A stretch of 64,000 nt of DNA from Corynebacterium lemuris (GTDB lineage Bacteria > Actinomycetota > Actinomycetes > Mycobacteriales > Mycobacteriaceae), in assembly GCF_024919295.1 (NCBI RefSeq), contig NZ_JANWTC010000004.1:124001-188000 (forward strand), written 5' to 3'. Both the position numbers and the translations under genes were made by a program. The notes under the pieces are model-generated. The model was not told the DNA's origin, did not search any database, and was given only the letters and a program-made list of their open reading frames with translations. Positions 1 through 14,227 of this stretch are shown piece after piece. Position 1 is the first letter of the stretch, and each line of letters begins with the position of its first letter.

Positions 1-85
1 GTTCCTCGGGGGTGCGGCCGGCGGCCATTTTCAGGGTGGCCAGCCGCAGGTGGGCGGGGTAGGTCAGGTCGGAGCGGGTGGTCAC
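1..85 (-). CDS. Unidentified protein, N-terminal fragment
   Basis: This reading frame runs off the left edge, so only about 28 residues are visible; they begin MTTRSDLTYPAHLRL and continue with a basic, alanine-rich stretch. The inferred GTG start shares four bases (GTGA) with the stop of the small membrane protein upstream, which suggests translational coupling. Too little is present to name a family, and I do not recognise it. Confidence 0.5.
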   Translation of the reverse strand, partial: MTTRSDLTYPAHLRLATLKMAAGRTPEE

Positions 86-321
86 TTCCGGCCGATGCTC
101 CAGTACGCCGCGGGGCCGAGTCCGTTGATCAGCTGGGCCAGGGCCCACGCCCACTTCGGGCCGCGGACCTGCTCGGCGGGGCAGTGCGAGAGGTCCACCC
201 AGGCGGCGATCTTGGCTGAGAACTCGACGACGACGCCGACGATGAGGCTGATCCGGGAGGCCGGGGACATGGCGGTGAATTCGCTGCGCAGTGTGGCGAG
301 GCTGGGGTTTCTGCTGCTCAT
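82..321 (-). CDS. Small PLDc_N-like membrane protein
   Basis: A 79-residue protein with a hydrophobic segment near residues 24-40 and a C-terminal stretch WALAQLINGLGPAAYWSIGR. That end matches the general pattern of the short 'phospholipase D nuclease N-terminal' (PLDc_N) membrane domain, which has two helices and ends in a Gly-Pro turn followed by GR. The domain has no known catalytic role when alone. The ATG start is favoured because a TAGAGT hexamer ends 7 bases upstream, as in many leaderless genes here. It is divergent from the ACT gene and overlaps the next minus-strand gene by four bases. Confidence 0.65.
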   Translation of the reverse strand: MSSRNPSLATLRSEFTAMSPASRISLIVGVVVEFSAKIAAWVDLSHCPAEQVRGPKWAWALAQLINGLGPAAYWSIGRK

Positions 322-328
322 GGCTCTT

Positions 329-334
329 ACTCTA
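329..334 (-). promoter_or_regulatory. -10 box (TAGAGT), leaderless PLDc_N-like gene
   Basis: TAGAGT on the minus strand lies 7 bases before the ATG at 321, so transcription would begin at or next to the start codon. No convincing Shine-Dalgarno sequence is present. Confidence 0.5.
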
Positions 335-363
335 CCGACCGCTCCCCCAGCGGGTGACGCGAT

Positions 364-369
364 TACCAT
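364..369 (+). promoter_or_regulatory. -10 box (TACCAT), leaderless ACT gene
   Basis: TACCAT lies 6 bases before the ATG at 376. With the divergent TAGAGT at 329-334 it makes a compact back-to-back promoter pair. Confidence 0.45.
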
Positions 370-375
370 GGATGC

Positions 376-645
376 ATGTTCGCAATCATGACTGTCACCG
401 GGGCCGACCACACCGGGATCATCGCCTCCGTCACCACCGCTCTCGCCGAGCTGGACATCAACATCCTCGACGTCTCCCAGACCATCATGGACCAGTTCTT
501 CACCATGATCCTGCGGGTGGAGTTCGATGAGACCTCCCTTGACATCGCCCGGATCCAGCAGGCGATGGAGCCGGTGGAGAAGTCGCAGGGGCTGGTCATC
601 CGGATCCAGTCCGAGGCACTGTTCACCGCGGTCAACGAGATTTAG
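376..645 (+). CDS. ACT domain protein, UPF0237 family
   Basis: An 89-residue single ACT domain protein beginning [20 protein letters not shown], the typical opening of the UPF0237 family. ACT domains bind small ligands, usually amino acids, and often dimerise; the ligand here is unknown. The next gene, 16 bases downstream, encodes a UPF0210/PFL-family protein. The two families occur together in many bacteria, so a joint role with the ACT protein as sensor is a reasonable inference. The full length matches the family. The start is supported by a -10 hexamer only 6 bases upstream. Confidence 0.9.
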   Translation: MFAIMTVTGADHTGIIASVTTALAELDINILDVSQTIMDQFFTMILRVEFDETSLDIARIQQAMEPVEKSQGLVIRIQSEALFTAVNEI

Positions 646-661
646 GCGGAAGGACACGACC

Positions 662-2029
662 ATGAGCTTCCACCTGAACTCCCGCAACATCCTCGACACC
701 ATCGAGATGATCGAGAAGTACCGCCTCGACATCCGCACCGTGACCATGGGGATCTCGCTGCTCTCCTGCACCCGGACGACCATGGCCGAGACCTGCCAGG
801 CCGTCTACGACCGGGTGGTCACCCAGGCCGCCCGGCTCGTCGAGGTCTGCGAGGGCATCGAGGCCGAGCTGGGCATCCCCATAGTGAACAAGCGGATCTC
901 CGTCACCCCGGTCGCCCTGGTCACCGCCGGGTTGGAGGGCAATCCGGCTGATGTGGCCCGGGCCCTGGACCGGGCGGCGAAGGAGGTCGGCGTCAACTTC
1001 CTCGGCGGTTACTCCGCCCTGGTGGCCAAGGGTGCGACCACCTCCGAGAAGATGCTCATCCGTTCCATCCCGGAGGCCCTGAGTGAGACCGACCTGGTCT
1101 GCGGCTCAGTCAACATCGCCACCTCGCGCGCAGGCATCAACATGAATGCCGCAGCTGAGATGGGCCGGGTCATCAAGGAGGCCGCCGAGCTGACGAAGGA
1201 CCGTTCGGCCATCGCCTGCGCGAAGCTGGTGGTCTTCGCCAATTCCGTCGGCGACAACCCTTTCATGGCCGGCGCCTACCACGGTGTGGAGGAACCGGAC
1301 TGCGTCGTCTCCGTCGGCGTCTCCGGCCCCGGTGTGGTCCACCGTGCGCTGGAGTCCCTGCCGGATACCGCCACCCTCGACCAGGTCGCAGAGGAGATCA
1401 AGAAGGCCGCCTTCAAGATCACCCGCGCCGGCCAGCTCGTCGGCGACATGGCCTCCGAACGCCTCGGCGTGCCCTTCGGTATCGTCGACCTCTCCCTGGC
1501 CCCCACCGCGGAACAGGGGGATTCCGTCGCCCACATCCTCGAGCGCATGGGCCTGGATCAGGTGGGGACCCACGGCACCACGGCGGCGCTCGCCCTGCTC
1601 AACGACGCGGTGAAGAAGGGCGGCATGATGGCCTGTTCCCGCGTGGGTGGGCTGTCGGGCTCCTTCATCCCCGTCTCCGAGGACAAGGGGATGATCGATG
1701 CCGTGCGCGCCGGGTCCATCACCCTGGACAAGTTGGAGGCGATGACCGCGATCTGTTCGGTGGGTTTCGACATGGTCGCCATCCCGGGTGACACCAGCGC
1801 GGAGACCATCGCCGGCATGATCGCCGATGAGGCCGCCATCGGGGTGATGAACCACAAGACCACCGCCGTGCGCGTCATCCCGGTGCCGGGCACGGTCCCC
1901 GGTGACGAGGTGAATTTCGGCGGGCTGCTCGGCTACGCCCCGGTGATCCCGGTCAACCAGGTCGGCAACGCCGGATTCATCGGCCGCGGCGGTTTCATCC
2001 CCGCCCCGGTGCACGGTCTGCGGAACTGA
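662..2029 (+). CDS. PFL family protein, UPF0210 (DUF711)
   Basis: A 455-residue protein beginning [20 protein letters not shown], with the Gly-rich segment [12 protein letters not shown] and a Gly-rich C-terminus typical of UPF0210. The fold is known from structural genomics to resemble the pyruvate formate-lyase barrel, but I see no glycyl-radical motif and the reaction is unknown. The frame is open further upstream, but the ATG at 662 is chosen because GGCGGAAGGA lies just before it and the product then matches the usual family length. It follows the ACT gene closely and is almost certainly cotranscribed with it. Confidence 0.92.
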   Translation: MSFHLNSRNILDTIEMIEKYRLDIRTVTMGISLLSCTRTTMAETCQAVYDRVVTQAARLVEVCEGIEAELGIPIVNKRISVTPVALVTAGLEGNPADVARALDRAAKEVGVNFLGGYSALVAKGATTSEKMLIRSIPEALSETDLVCGSVNIATSRAGINMNAAAEMGRVIKEAAELTKDRSAIACAKLVVFANSVGDNPFMAGAYHGVEEPDCVVSVGVSGPGVVHRALESLPDTATLDQVAEEIKKAAFKITRAGQLVGDMASERLGVPFGIVDLSLAPTAEQGDSVAHILERMGLDQVGTHGTTAALALLNDAVKKGGMMACSRVGGLSGSFIPVSEDKGMIDAVRAGSITLDKLEAMTAICSVGFDMVAIPGDTSAETIAGMIADEAAIGVMNHKTTAVRVIPVPGTVPGDEVNFGGLLGYAPVIPVNQVGNAGFIGRGGFIPAPVHGLRN

Positions 2030-2049
2030 TGCGCCTGCGCGGGCGTGCG

Positions 2050-2055
2050 TACAAT
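2050..2055 (+). promoter_or_regulatory. -10 box (TACAAT), leaderless ATPase gene
   Basis: TACAAT lies 8 bases upstream of the GTG at 2064, in the 34-base gap after the PFL gene. An ATG at 2062 is followed immediately by TGA, so only the overlapping GTG can start the ATPase; this fits leaderless initiation. Confidence 0.55.
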
Positions 2056-2063
2056 CGAATCAT

Positions 2064-4715
<2,652 letters not shown>

Positions 4716-4725
4716 AATCGAGGGT

Positions 4726-5462
4726 GTGTCCCGCCCGCAGATCCGCCCCCGCCGACCTTTCCTCCTGCTGAGCACCCGACCGGAGGATGAGGCCGCCGCG
4801 GCCGAGCTGCTCAGCTTCCGCGCGAAGATGGGCCTGGGAGCGGACGGCCTGGTGCAGTTCCGGCTGGAGTCGCGCCCCCTGGAACACCTGGACCTGGCGG
4901 ATTTCTCCGGAATCCTGCTCGGCGGCAGCCCCTTCAACTCCTCCGAACCGGTCAAGGCCCCGCTACAGCAGCGCGTGGAGGCCGACCTGGCCCGCCTCAT
5001 GGCGGAGGTCCTCGATCGGGACTACCCGCTGTTCGGCGCCTGCTACGGGGTCGGCACGGTGGGTACCGCCATCGGGGCGGTCATCGACGGCACCTACAGC
5101 GAGAAACCCCGCGTCATCGAGGTCACCGTCACCGGGCAGGACCCGCTTCTCGACGGCCTGCCGGAGCAGTTCCACACGATGGTCGGCCACAAGGAGGCCA
5201 TCACCGTCCTCCCCGACATCGCCGAGGTGCTGATCACCGGCGCGGACTGCCCCACCCAGATGTTCCGGGTGCGGGAGAACATCTACGCCACCCAGTTCCA
5301 CCCCGAGCTGGCCCCGGCCGAATTCGAGCAGCGCCTGCGTATCTACGCCAACGCCGGCTACTACGAGCCCGGTGAACTCAGCGAGATCATCGCGGGCACC
5401 CGCGGCGTGGACCTCACCGTGGACGACGCCATCCTGCGCAACTTCGCCCTGCGCTACGCGCG

Positions 5463-5466
<4 letters not shown>
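4726..5466 (+). CDS. Class I glutamine amidotransferase domain protein
   Basis: A 246-residue stand-alone class I glutaminase domain. The nucleophile elbow reads GACYGVGTVG (Cys106), and the His-x-Glu pair lies in QFHPEL (His192, Glu194), completing the catalytic triad. It resembles the GuaA-like 'GMP synthase-glutamine amidotransferase' proteins that lack a synthetase domain; the ammonia acceptor is unknown. GTG at 4726 is chosen because TAGAAT lies 7 bases upstream and no Shine-Dalgarno sequence is present. The stop overlaps the stop of the convergent ABC-F gene. Confidence 0.88.
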
Positions 5467-7094
<1,628 letters not shown>

Positions 7095-7102
7095 AACGGG
7101 AC

Positions 7103-7108
7103 AGTGTA
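7103..7108 (-). promoter_or_regulatory. -10 box (TACACT), leaderless ABC-F gene
   Basis: TACACT on the minus strand ends 8 bases before the GTG at 7094. It faces away from the TAGATT box of the divergent gene in a 77-base intergenic region. Confidence 0.5.
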
Positions 7109-7159
7109 TCAACCTCGGCCGATATCCCTAAAGGACAGCAGATTCCGCACCCGGGGGCA

Positions 7160-7165
7160 TAGATT
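7160..7165 (+). promoter_or_regulatory. -10 box (TAGATT), leaderless membrane protein gene
   Basis: TAGATT lies 6 bases before the ATG at 7172, with no ribosome binding site between them. Confidence 0.5.
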
Positions 7166-7171
7166 GGGGTC

Positions 7172-7747
7172 ATGAGCGCACAGCCCGAGAGTTCCGGCGG
7201 CCTCAGCCGCGACTACATCGTCGAGTACCGCGCGGGCCAGTTCCAGAACGGTTCGCTGGTGCTGCGTTTCGACGCCGAGCCGAACGAGCGGCAGCTCCGT
7301 GAGGCCCTCATCGCCTACGGACTGCCCGCCCGTGCCCTGGAGGAGGTCCGCGCCCGCCCACTACAGTCGTCCGGGCCCCGGCGGTCCCCCGTGGCGCAGT
7401 CATCCCAGGCCACCCTACCGACCCCACTGCCGCAGCCGGAGTTGGCGGAGAAGAAGCGCCCCGGTTGCAGCGGGGGCCGGATGTTCATGATCCTGCTGAT
7501 CATCGCCTTCGGCGCCGGGGCCACGTTGGCGGATAACGCGAAAGTCGCCGGCATGTTCGCCGGCGACTTCCTGACCACCGAGACGATGGTCGTGGGTTGC
7601 GCGAATGCGCTGGGGGCCGCCCGCGCCGCCGCAGACCCCGGGGAGGGGTTCATCGGGGCGCTGCTGTCCCAGGAGCCGACCGCCTTCGCCGTGACTCCGG
7701 CGAACGCGGCCTTCTACGTCTCCTGTCTCTCGGCGGCCTCCGGTTAG
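7172..7747 (+). CDS. Unknown single-pass membrane protein
   Basis: A 191-residue protein. Residues 1-95 are hydrophilic, with a Pro/Ser-rich stretch before a hydrophobic helix at about 107-123 (MFMILLIIAFGAGA). The remaining 65 residues would lie on the other side of the membrane and contain two cysteines. There is no signal peptide at the N-terminus, so a type II-like topology is plausible. I do not recognise the family. The stop overlaps the stop codon of sufT on the other strand. Confidence 0.75.
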   Translation: MSAQPESSGGLSRDYIVEYRAGQFQNGSLVLRFDAEPNERQLREALIAYGLPARALEEVRARPLQSSGPRRSPVAQSSQATLPTPLPQPELAEKKRPGCSGGRMFMILLIIAFGAGATLADNAKVAGMFAGDFLTTETMVVGCANALGAARAAADPGEGFIGALLSQEPTAFAVTPANAAFYVSCLSAASG

Positions 7748-8142
7748 ACGGCGAAGCCGAGCGCGCGGAGCTGCTCGCGGCCGTCCTCGGTGATCATGTG
7801 GTGGCCCCACGGCGGGAGCCAGACCCACTCGAGATCAACCTTGTCCACGATGCCGTTGCCCACGAGGGCGGCCTGGACCTGGTCCTCGATGACGTCGGTC
7901 AGCGGGCAGGCCGGGGAGGTCAGGGTCATGTTGACCATGGCCACGTCCTCGCCCTCCCGGTCCTCGATCCACACGTCGTAGAGGAGGCCCAGATCGACGA
8001 CATTGATGCCCAGTTCCGGGTCGATGACATCGTGCAGGTACTCGGTGACGTCGAAGGCGAGGGACTCCTGTTCCTCCGTCAGCGATTCGGGGCGCTGACG
8101 CTGGACGGCATCGGTGGGGTTCTGATCGGTGTTGTCGGTCAT
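7744..8142 (-). CDS. sufT: SufT-like DUF59 Fe-S assembly protein
   Basis: A 132-residue MIP18/DUF59 protein with the family motif DPELGINVVDLGLLYDV and a conserved cysteine in TSPACPLTD. Such proteins help maturation or delivery of iron-sulfur clusters, and the position as last gene of the SUF operon supports this. The start ATG at 8142 overlaps the sufU stop (ATGA), and the purine-rich GAGAAGAA upstream can act as ribosome binding site. Confidence 0.93.
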   Translation of the reverse strand: MTDNTDQNPTDAVQRQRPESLTEEQESLAFDVTEYLHDVIDPELGINVVDLGLLYDVWIEDREGEDVAMVNMTLTSPACPLTDVIEDQVQAALVGNGIVDKVDLEWVWLPPWGHHMITEDGREQLRALGFAV

Positions 8143-8593
8143 TTCTTCTCCCTTTCGTTGAGAGCGTCGGAGGTCGCGGCCTGGAAGGCCTTCCAGCCGA
8201 GCAGGGCGCACTTCACGCGGGCGGGGTACCTGGCCACACCGGTGAAGGCGATGCCGTCACCGATGAGGTCCTCGTCGCCCTGTTCAGTGCCGCGCGAGGT
8301 GATCATCTTCTCGAACTCCGCAAGCTTGGCCATGGCCTGCTCCACCGGCTGCCCGATGATCTCCTCGGCCATGACCGAGGTCGAGGCCTGCGAGATGGAG
8401 CAACCCTCGGCGTCGTAGGAGACGTCCTCGACACGCGAACCGTCCTCGGAGAGCTGGACGCGCAGCGTCAGCTCATCCCCGCAGGAGGGGTTCACGTGGT
8501 GGACCTCCGCCTCGAACGGGTCACGCAGACCCGCGTGCTGCGGGTGTTTGTAGTGGTCCAGGATCACTTCCTGGTACATGGACTCCAGATTCA

Positions 8594-8594
<1 letters not shown>
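8139..8594 (-). CDS. sufU: SufU sulfur-transfer protein
   Basis: A 151-residue SufU/IscU-like protein. The three conserved cysteines occur in PSCGDEL, EGCSISQAS and KCALLGWKAF, at the positions (near 38-41, 66 and 128) that bind zinc and accept sulfur in SufU. In Gram-positive bacteria SufU takes persulfide sulfur from SufS and passes it to SufBCD. The gene abuts sufS and overlaps sufT by four bases, consistent with coupled translation. Confidence 0.96.
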
Positions 8595-10614
<2,020 letters not shown>

Positions 10615-10659
10615 GTACACGTCTCTTTCGGGTCTAGAAATTGGGTTCTTTAAGGGGGT

Positions 10660-11853
10660 TTAAGCGTGGATGGACTCGAGCTCGGCGGCGACGCGCTGCT
10701 CCAGTTCCTCACGGATCGACTCCACCGGGATGCGGTTGATGACCTCGGAGAAGAACCCACGGATGATCAGGCGACGGGCCTCGGCCTCGGGGATACCGCG
10801 GGCCATGAGGTAGAAGACCTGTTCGTCGTCGAAACGGCCGACGGTGGCGGCGTGGCCGGCACCGGCGATCTCACCGGTCTCGATCTCCAGGTTCGGGATC
10901 GAGTCGGCGCGGGCGCCGTCGGTGAGCAGCAGGTTGCGGTTGACCTCGTAGGTGTCGGTGCCCTGCGCGTTGGCGCGGATGAGCACGTCACCGACCCAGG
11001 TCGCGTGGGCGTCCGGGAGATCTGAGCCCGGATCGGCCTGCAGCGCGCCCTTGTACATGACGTTGGAGCGGCAGTTCGGCACGGAGTGGTCGACGAGGAG
11101 ACGGTTCTCGAAGTACTGGCCGTCGTCGGCGAAGTAGACGCCGAGCAGCTCGGCGTCGCCGCCGGGACCGCTGAAGTCCACGCGCGGGACCATGCGGACG
11201 ATGTCGCCGCCGAAGATCGCGGAGTTGTAGCGCAGGGTGGCGTCGCGGCCCAGCAGGATGTGCTGGCCGGAGAGGTGGACCGCACCCTTGTCCCAGTCGG
11301 CGTCGACGATGACGGTGAGACGGGCGTTGTCGCCGACGACGAACTCCAGGTTGTCGGCGTGGGTGCCGGTACCGGTGTAGCGGACGGCGACGACGGCGTC
11401 AGCGCCGGCGGCGATGTTGACCACGGTGGCGCCGAAGGAGGTGACTCCCTCGCCGCGCCCGGTGACGGTCACGACGACCGGCTCGCTGAGGACCGAGTCC
11501 TTGGCGACGTCGATGTACGTCGCCTCGGTCATCGAGGTCCAGGCCTGTGCGGCGACGCGGTCGGTCGGGGCGCCGGCGCTGCCGAGCCGCTCATCGTCCT
11601 TGCCCACGGTCTCGACGGTGACGGAACCGGTGGCGGACGACGGGACGTCGACACGCACATCCTGTTCGACGGCCTCGGCGAACTTGCCGTTGTGCAGGCC
11701 GCGGATGCGGCGCAGGGAAATGAAGCGCCAGACCTCGTCCCGCCCGGCCGGAACCGGGAAGTCCTCCACGTTGAAGGAGGCGAAGACGTCACCCTTGTTG
11801 TTGTGCGGGGTGGCGGCGTCGACAGTTGCCTGTCCGGTTGTAGCTGTGGTCAT
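10660..11853 (-). CDS. sufD: Fe-S assembly protein SufD
   Basis: A 397-residue SufB/SufD-family protein with the beta-helix core and the conserved C-terminal region (FYLMARGIPEAEARRLIIRGF). With SufB and SufC it forms the scaffold on which clusters are built. The N-terminus carries the family motif DEVWRFISLRR. It starts 3 bases after the sufB stop. Confidence 0.96.
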   Translation of the reverse strand: MTTATTGQATVDAATPHNNKGDVFASFNVEDFPVPAGRDEVWRFISLRRIRGLHNGKFAEAVEQDVRVDVPSSATGSVTVETVGKDDERLGSAGAPTDRVAAQAWTSMTEATYIDVAKDSVLSEPVVVTVTGRGEGVTSFGATVVNIAAGADAVVAVRYTGTGTHADNLEFVVGDNARLTVIVDADWDKGAVHLSGQHILLGRDATLRYNSAIFGGDIVRMVPRVDFSGPGGDAELLGVYFADDGQYFENRLLVDHSVPNCRSNVMYKGALQADPGSDLPDAHATWVGDVLIRANAQGTDTYEVNRNLLLTDGARADSIPNLEIETGEIAGAGHAATVGRFDDEQVFYLMARGIPEAEARRLIIRGFFSEVINRIPVESIREELEQRVAAELESIHA

Positions 11854-11856
11854 CGG

Positions 11857-13311
11857 TTAGCCCACCGATCCTTCCATCTGCAGTTCAATGAGTCGGTTGA
11901 GCTCAAGCGCGTACTCCATCGGCAGTTCCTTGGCGACGGGCTCAACGAAGCCACGGACGATCATCGCCATGGCCTCCTCCTCCTTGAGTCCACGGGACAT
12001 CAGGTAGAAGAGCTGGTCCTCCGACACCTTCGACACGGTCGCCTCGTGGCCGAGGGTGACATGGTCATTACGGATGTCGTTGTAGGGGTAGGTGTCCGAG
12101 CGGGAGATGTTGTCCACCAGCAGCGCGTCACACTCGACGTTGGAGTACGAGTGGTGCGCGTTGGCGTTGACCTGCACCAGACCACGGTAGGCGGAACGGC
12201 CGCCACCACGGGCCACGGACTTGGAGACGATGTTCGAGGAGGTGTACGGCGCCATGTGGGTCATCTTCGCGCCGGTGTCCTGGAACTGACCCTCGCCGGC
12301 GAAGGCGACGGACAGGACCTCACCCCTGGCGTGCGGACCGGTCATCCACACGGCCGGGTACTTCATGGTCACCTTGGAGCCGATGTTGCCGTCGACCCAC
12401 TCCATGGTCGCGCCTTCTTCCGCCTTGGCGCGCTTGGTCACCAGGTTGTAGACGTTGTTCGACCAGTTCTGGATGGTGGTGTAGCGGCAGCGGCCGCCCT
12501 TCTTCACGATGATCTCGACCACGGCGGAGTGCAGCGAATCGGACTTGTAGATCGGGGCGGTGCAACCCTCGACGTAGTGCACGTAGGCGTCCTCGTCGAC
12601 GATGATCAGGGTGCGCTCGAACTGGCCCATGTTCTCCGTGTTGATGCGGAAGTAGGCCTGCAGCGGGATGTCCACGTGGACTCCCGGCGGGACGTAGATG
12701 AAGGAGCCGCCGGACCAGGTCGCGGTGTTGAGCGCGGAGAACTTGTTGTCGCCGGCCGGGATGACCGAACCGAAGTACTCCTTGAACAGCTCCGGCTGCT
12801 CCTTGAGGGCGGTGTCGGTGTCGAGGAAGATGACGCCCTGCTCCTCCAGGTCCTCACGGATCTGGTGGTAGACGACCTCGGACTCGTACTGCGCGGCGAC
12901 GCCGGCGACGAGGCGCTGCTTCTCGGCCTCCGGGATACCCAGACGGTCGTAGGTGTTCTTGATGTCCTCGGGCAGGTCCTCCCAGGACTGGGCCTGGCCC
13001 TCCGTGGAGCGGACGAAGTACTTGATCGTGTCGAAGTCGATGCCCGACAGATCCGCACCCCAGGTCGGCATGGGCTTGCGGTCGAAGATGTTCAGGGCCT
13101 TGAGGCGCTCCTCGAGCATCCACTCGGGCTCGTCCTTCTTGGCGGAGATGTCGCGGACGACCTCCTCGCTCAGGCCGCGGCGCGCGGATGCGCCGGCCTC
13201 GTCGGAGTCGTGCCAGCCGTAGTTGTACGGACCGATCGACTCGATGATCTGGTCATCGCTCATCGGGGTCTCCGGCTTGGTCGAGCCGGGATTCTGCGTT
13301 GCCTGGGTCAT
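11857..13311 (-). CDS. sufB: Fe-S assembly scaffold SufB
   Basis: A 484-residue SufB, identifiable from [15 protein letters not shown] near the N-terminus, the strongly conserved core including VEGCTAPIY (the cysteine is a likely cluster or sulfur ligand), and the C-terminal [21 protein letters not shown]. Length is normal. Its ATG overlaps the sufR stop by four bases, tying its translation to the repressor. Confidence 0.97.
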   Translation of the reverse strand: MTQATQNPGSTKPETPMSDDQIIESIGPYNYGWHDSDEAGASARRGLSEEVVRDISAKKDEPEWMLEERLKALNIFDRKPMPTWGADLSGIDFDTIKYFVRSTEGQAQSWEDLPEDIKNTYDRLGIPEAEKQRLVAGVAAQYESEVVYHQIREDLEEQGVIFLDTDTALKEQPELFKEYFGSVIPAGDNKFSALNTATWSGGSFIYVPPGVHVDIPLQAYFRINTENMGQFERTLIIVDEDAYVHYVEGCTAPIYKSDSLHSAVVEIIVKKGGRCRYTTIQNWSNNVYNLVTKRAKAEEGATMEWVDGNIGSKVTMKYPAVWMTGPHARGEVLSVAFAGEGQFQDTGAKMTHMAPYTSSNIVSKSVARGGGRSAYRGLVQVNANAHHSYSNVECDALLVDNISRSDTYPYNDIRNDHVTLGHEATVSKVSEDQLFYLMSRGLKEEEAMAMIVRGFVEPVAKELPMEYALELNRLIELQMEGSVG

Positions 13312-14030
13312 GATCCGCTCCTTTCCTCTGGAAGATTCTCAATGGGTGTCAACGGGATGTTGGTCGTGCAGATGCCGTGGCCGCCGGTGATGGTGGCCAG
13401 CGGCTGGACGTGGAGGCCGACCAGGTTCGAGATGATCTCGTGCTCGGCCTCGCACAGTTCCGGGTGTTCAGCGGCCACATTGGCCACCGGGCAGTGGTGC
13501 TGGCAGATCTGGATGCCCGCACCCGCCCGGGTCACGGTTGCGGCGTACCCGTGGCGGTCGAAGGCGTCGGCCAGCTCACCGGCCGTGCGCTGGATGGAAT
13601 TCTCGTCCCCGTCCGCCGGGGTCACCCCCTCGACGATGCGCTGGATGCGCTTGCGTGCCAGCTTACGGACAGCCTCTTCGCCGCCCGTCTCCCGGAGGGT
13701 CTCCAGCGCGTCCACGGCCAGCTGATCGTAGGAGTGGCCGAAGATGGAACGCCCCCGGGGGGTGAGCCGGAAGACCTTGGCGGGACGTCCGCGGGTGGCG
13801 GCGGCCGACCGTGGTCTGCGGTCGACCGCCTCCCCCAGGCCCTCTGCCACCAGGATGTCCAGGTGCCGCCGGACTCCGGCGGCGGACATGTCGAGGCGGC
13901 CGGCGAGCTCGGAGGCCGTGGACGGTCCGTGCTTGAGCAGCATGAGCATGATCTGACGACGGGTGTCTCCTTCCACCGATCGGGTTTCCGGAACGGTCGG
14001 GTTTCCATGCTCCTGGGATTCTCCGGACAC
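13308..14030 (-). CDS. sufR: Fe-S sensing repressor SufR
   Basis: A 240-residue DeoR/ArsR-like regulator with an N-terminal winged helix-turn-helix (residues about 22-90). The C-terminal half carries cysteines in ICQHHCPVA and [10 protein letters not shown], matching the cluster-binding cysteines of actinobacterial SufR. In related bacteria the cluster-bound form represses the suf operon. GTG at 14030 is supported by AGGAGGAGA directly upstream. It is first in the operon, so it would control its own level; a palindrome about 110 bases upstream is the candidate operator. Confidence 0.94.
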   Translation of the reverse strand: MSGESQEHGNPTVPETRSVEGDTRRQIMLMLLKHGPSTASELAGRLDMSAAGVRRHLDILVAEGLGEAVDRRPRSAAATRGRPAKVFRLTPRGRSIFGHSYDQLAVDALETLRETGGEEAVRKLARKRIQRIVEGVTPADGDENSIQRTAGELADAFDRHGYAATVTRAGAGIQICQHHCPVANVAAEHPELCEAEHEIISNLVGLHVQPLATITGGHGICTTNIPLTPIENLPEERSGS

Positions 14031-14135
14031 TGTCGTCTCCTCCTCACACTGACTCGGGGTGATGCCTGATACTCGAATTCGTGGGGGCCACCTGCGGGGA
14101 TCAGGAAAATCCCCGAGACGGTCCTACTATTCGAC

Positions 14136-14147
14136 AACACTAGTGTT
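14136..14147. promoter_or_regulatory. Candidate SufR operator (AACACTAGTGTT)
   Basis: A perfect 12-base palindrome in the 197-base divergent region between sufR and mptB, about 106 bases upstream of sufR. An inverted repeat with ACAC/GTGT arms here fits a dimeric winged-helix repressor. It could also overlap the suf promoter, which I cannot place confidently. Confidence 0.45.
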
Positions 14148-14214
14148 CCCTAATTCATTCCCACTGTCCAACCTTGCGAATCCCCGGCGTGTCTGCCGTC
14201 GCTGCCCGGGTGGC

Positions 14215-14220
14215 TAGGAT
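14215..14220 (+). promoter_or_regulatory. -10 box (TAGGAT), leaderless mptB
   Basis: TAGGAT lies 7 bases before the GTG at 14228. The in-frame ATG at 14219 overlaps the hexamer itself, so it would not be in the transcript from this promoter. Confidence 0.5.
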
Positions 14221-14227
14221 GACCCGT

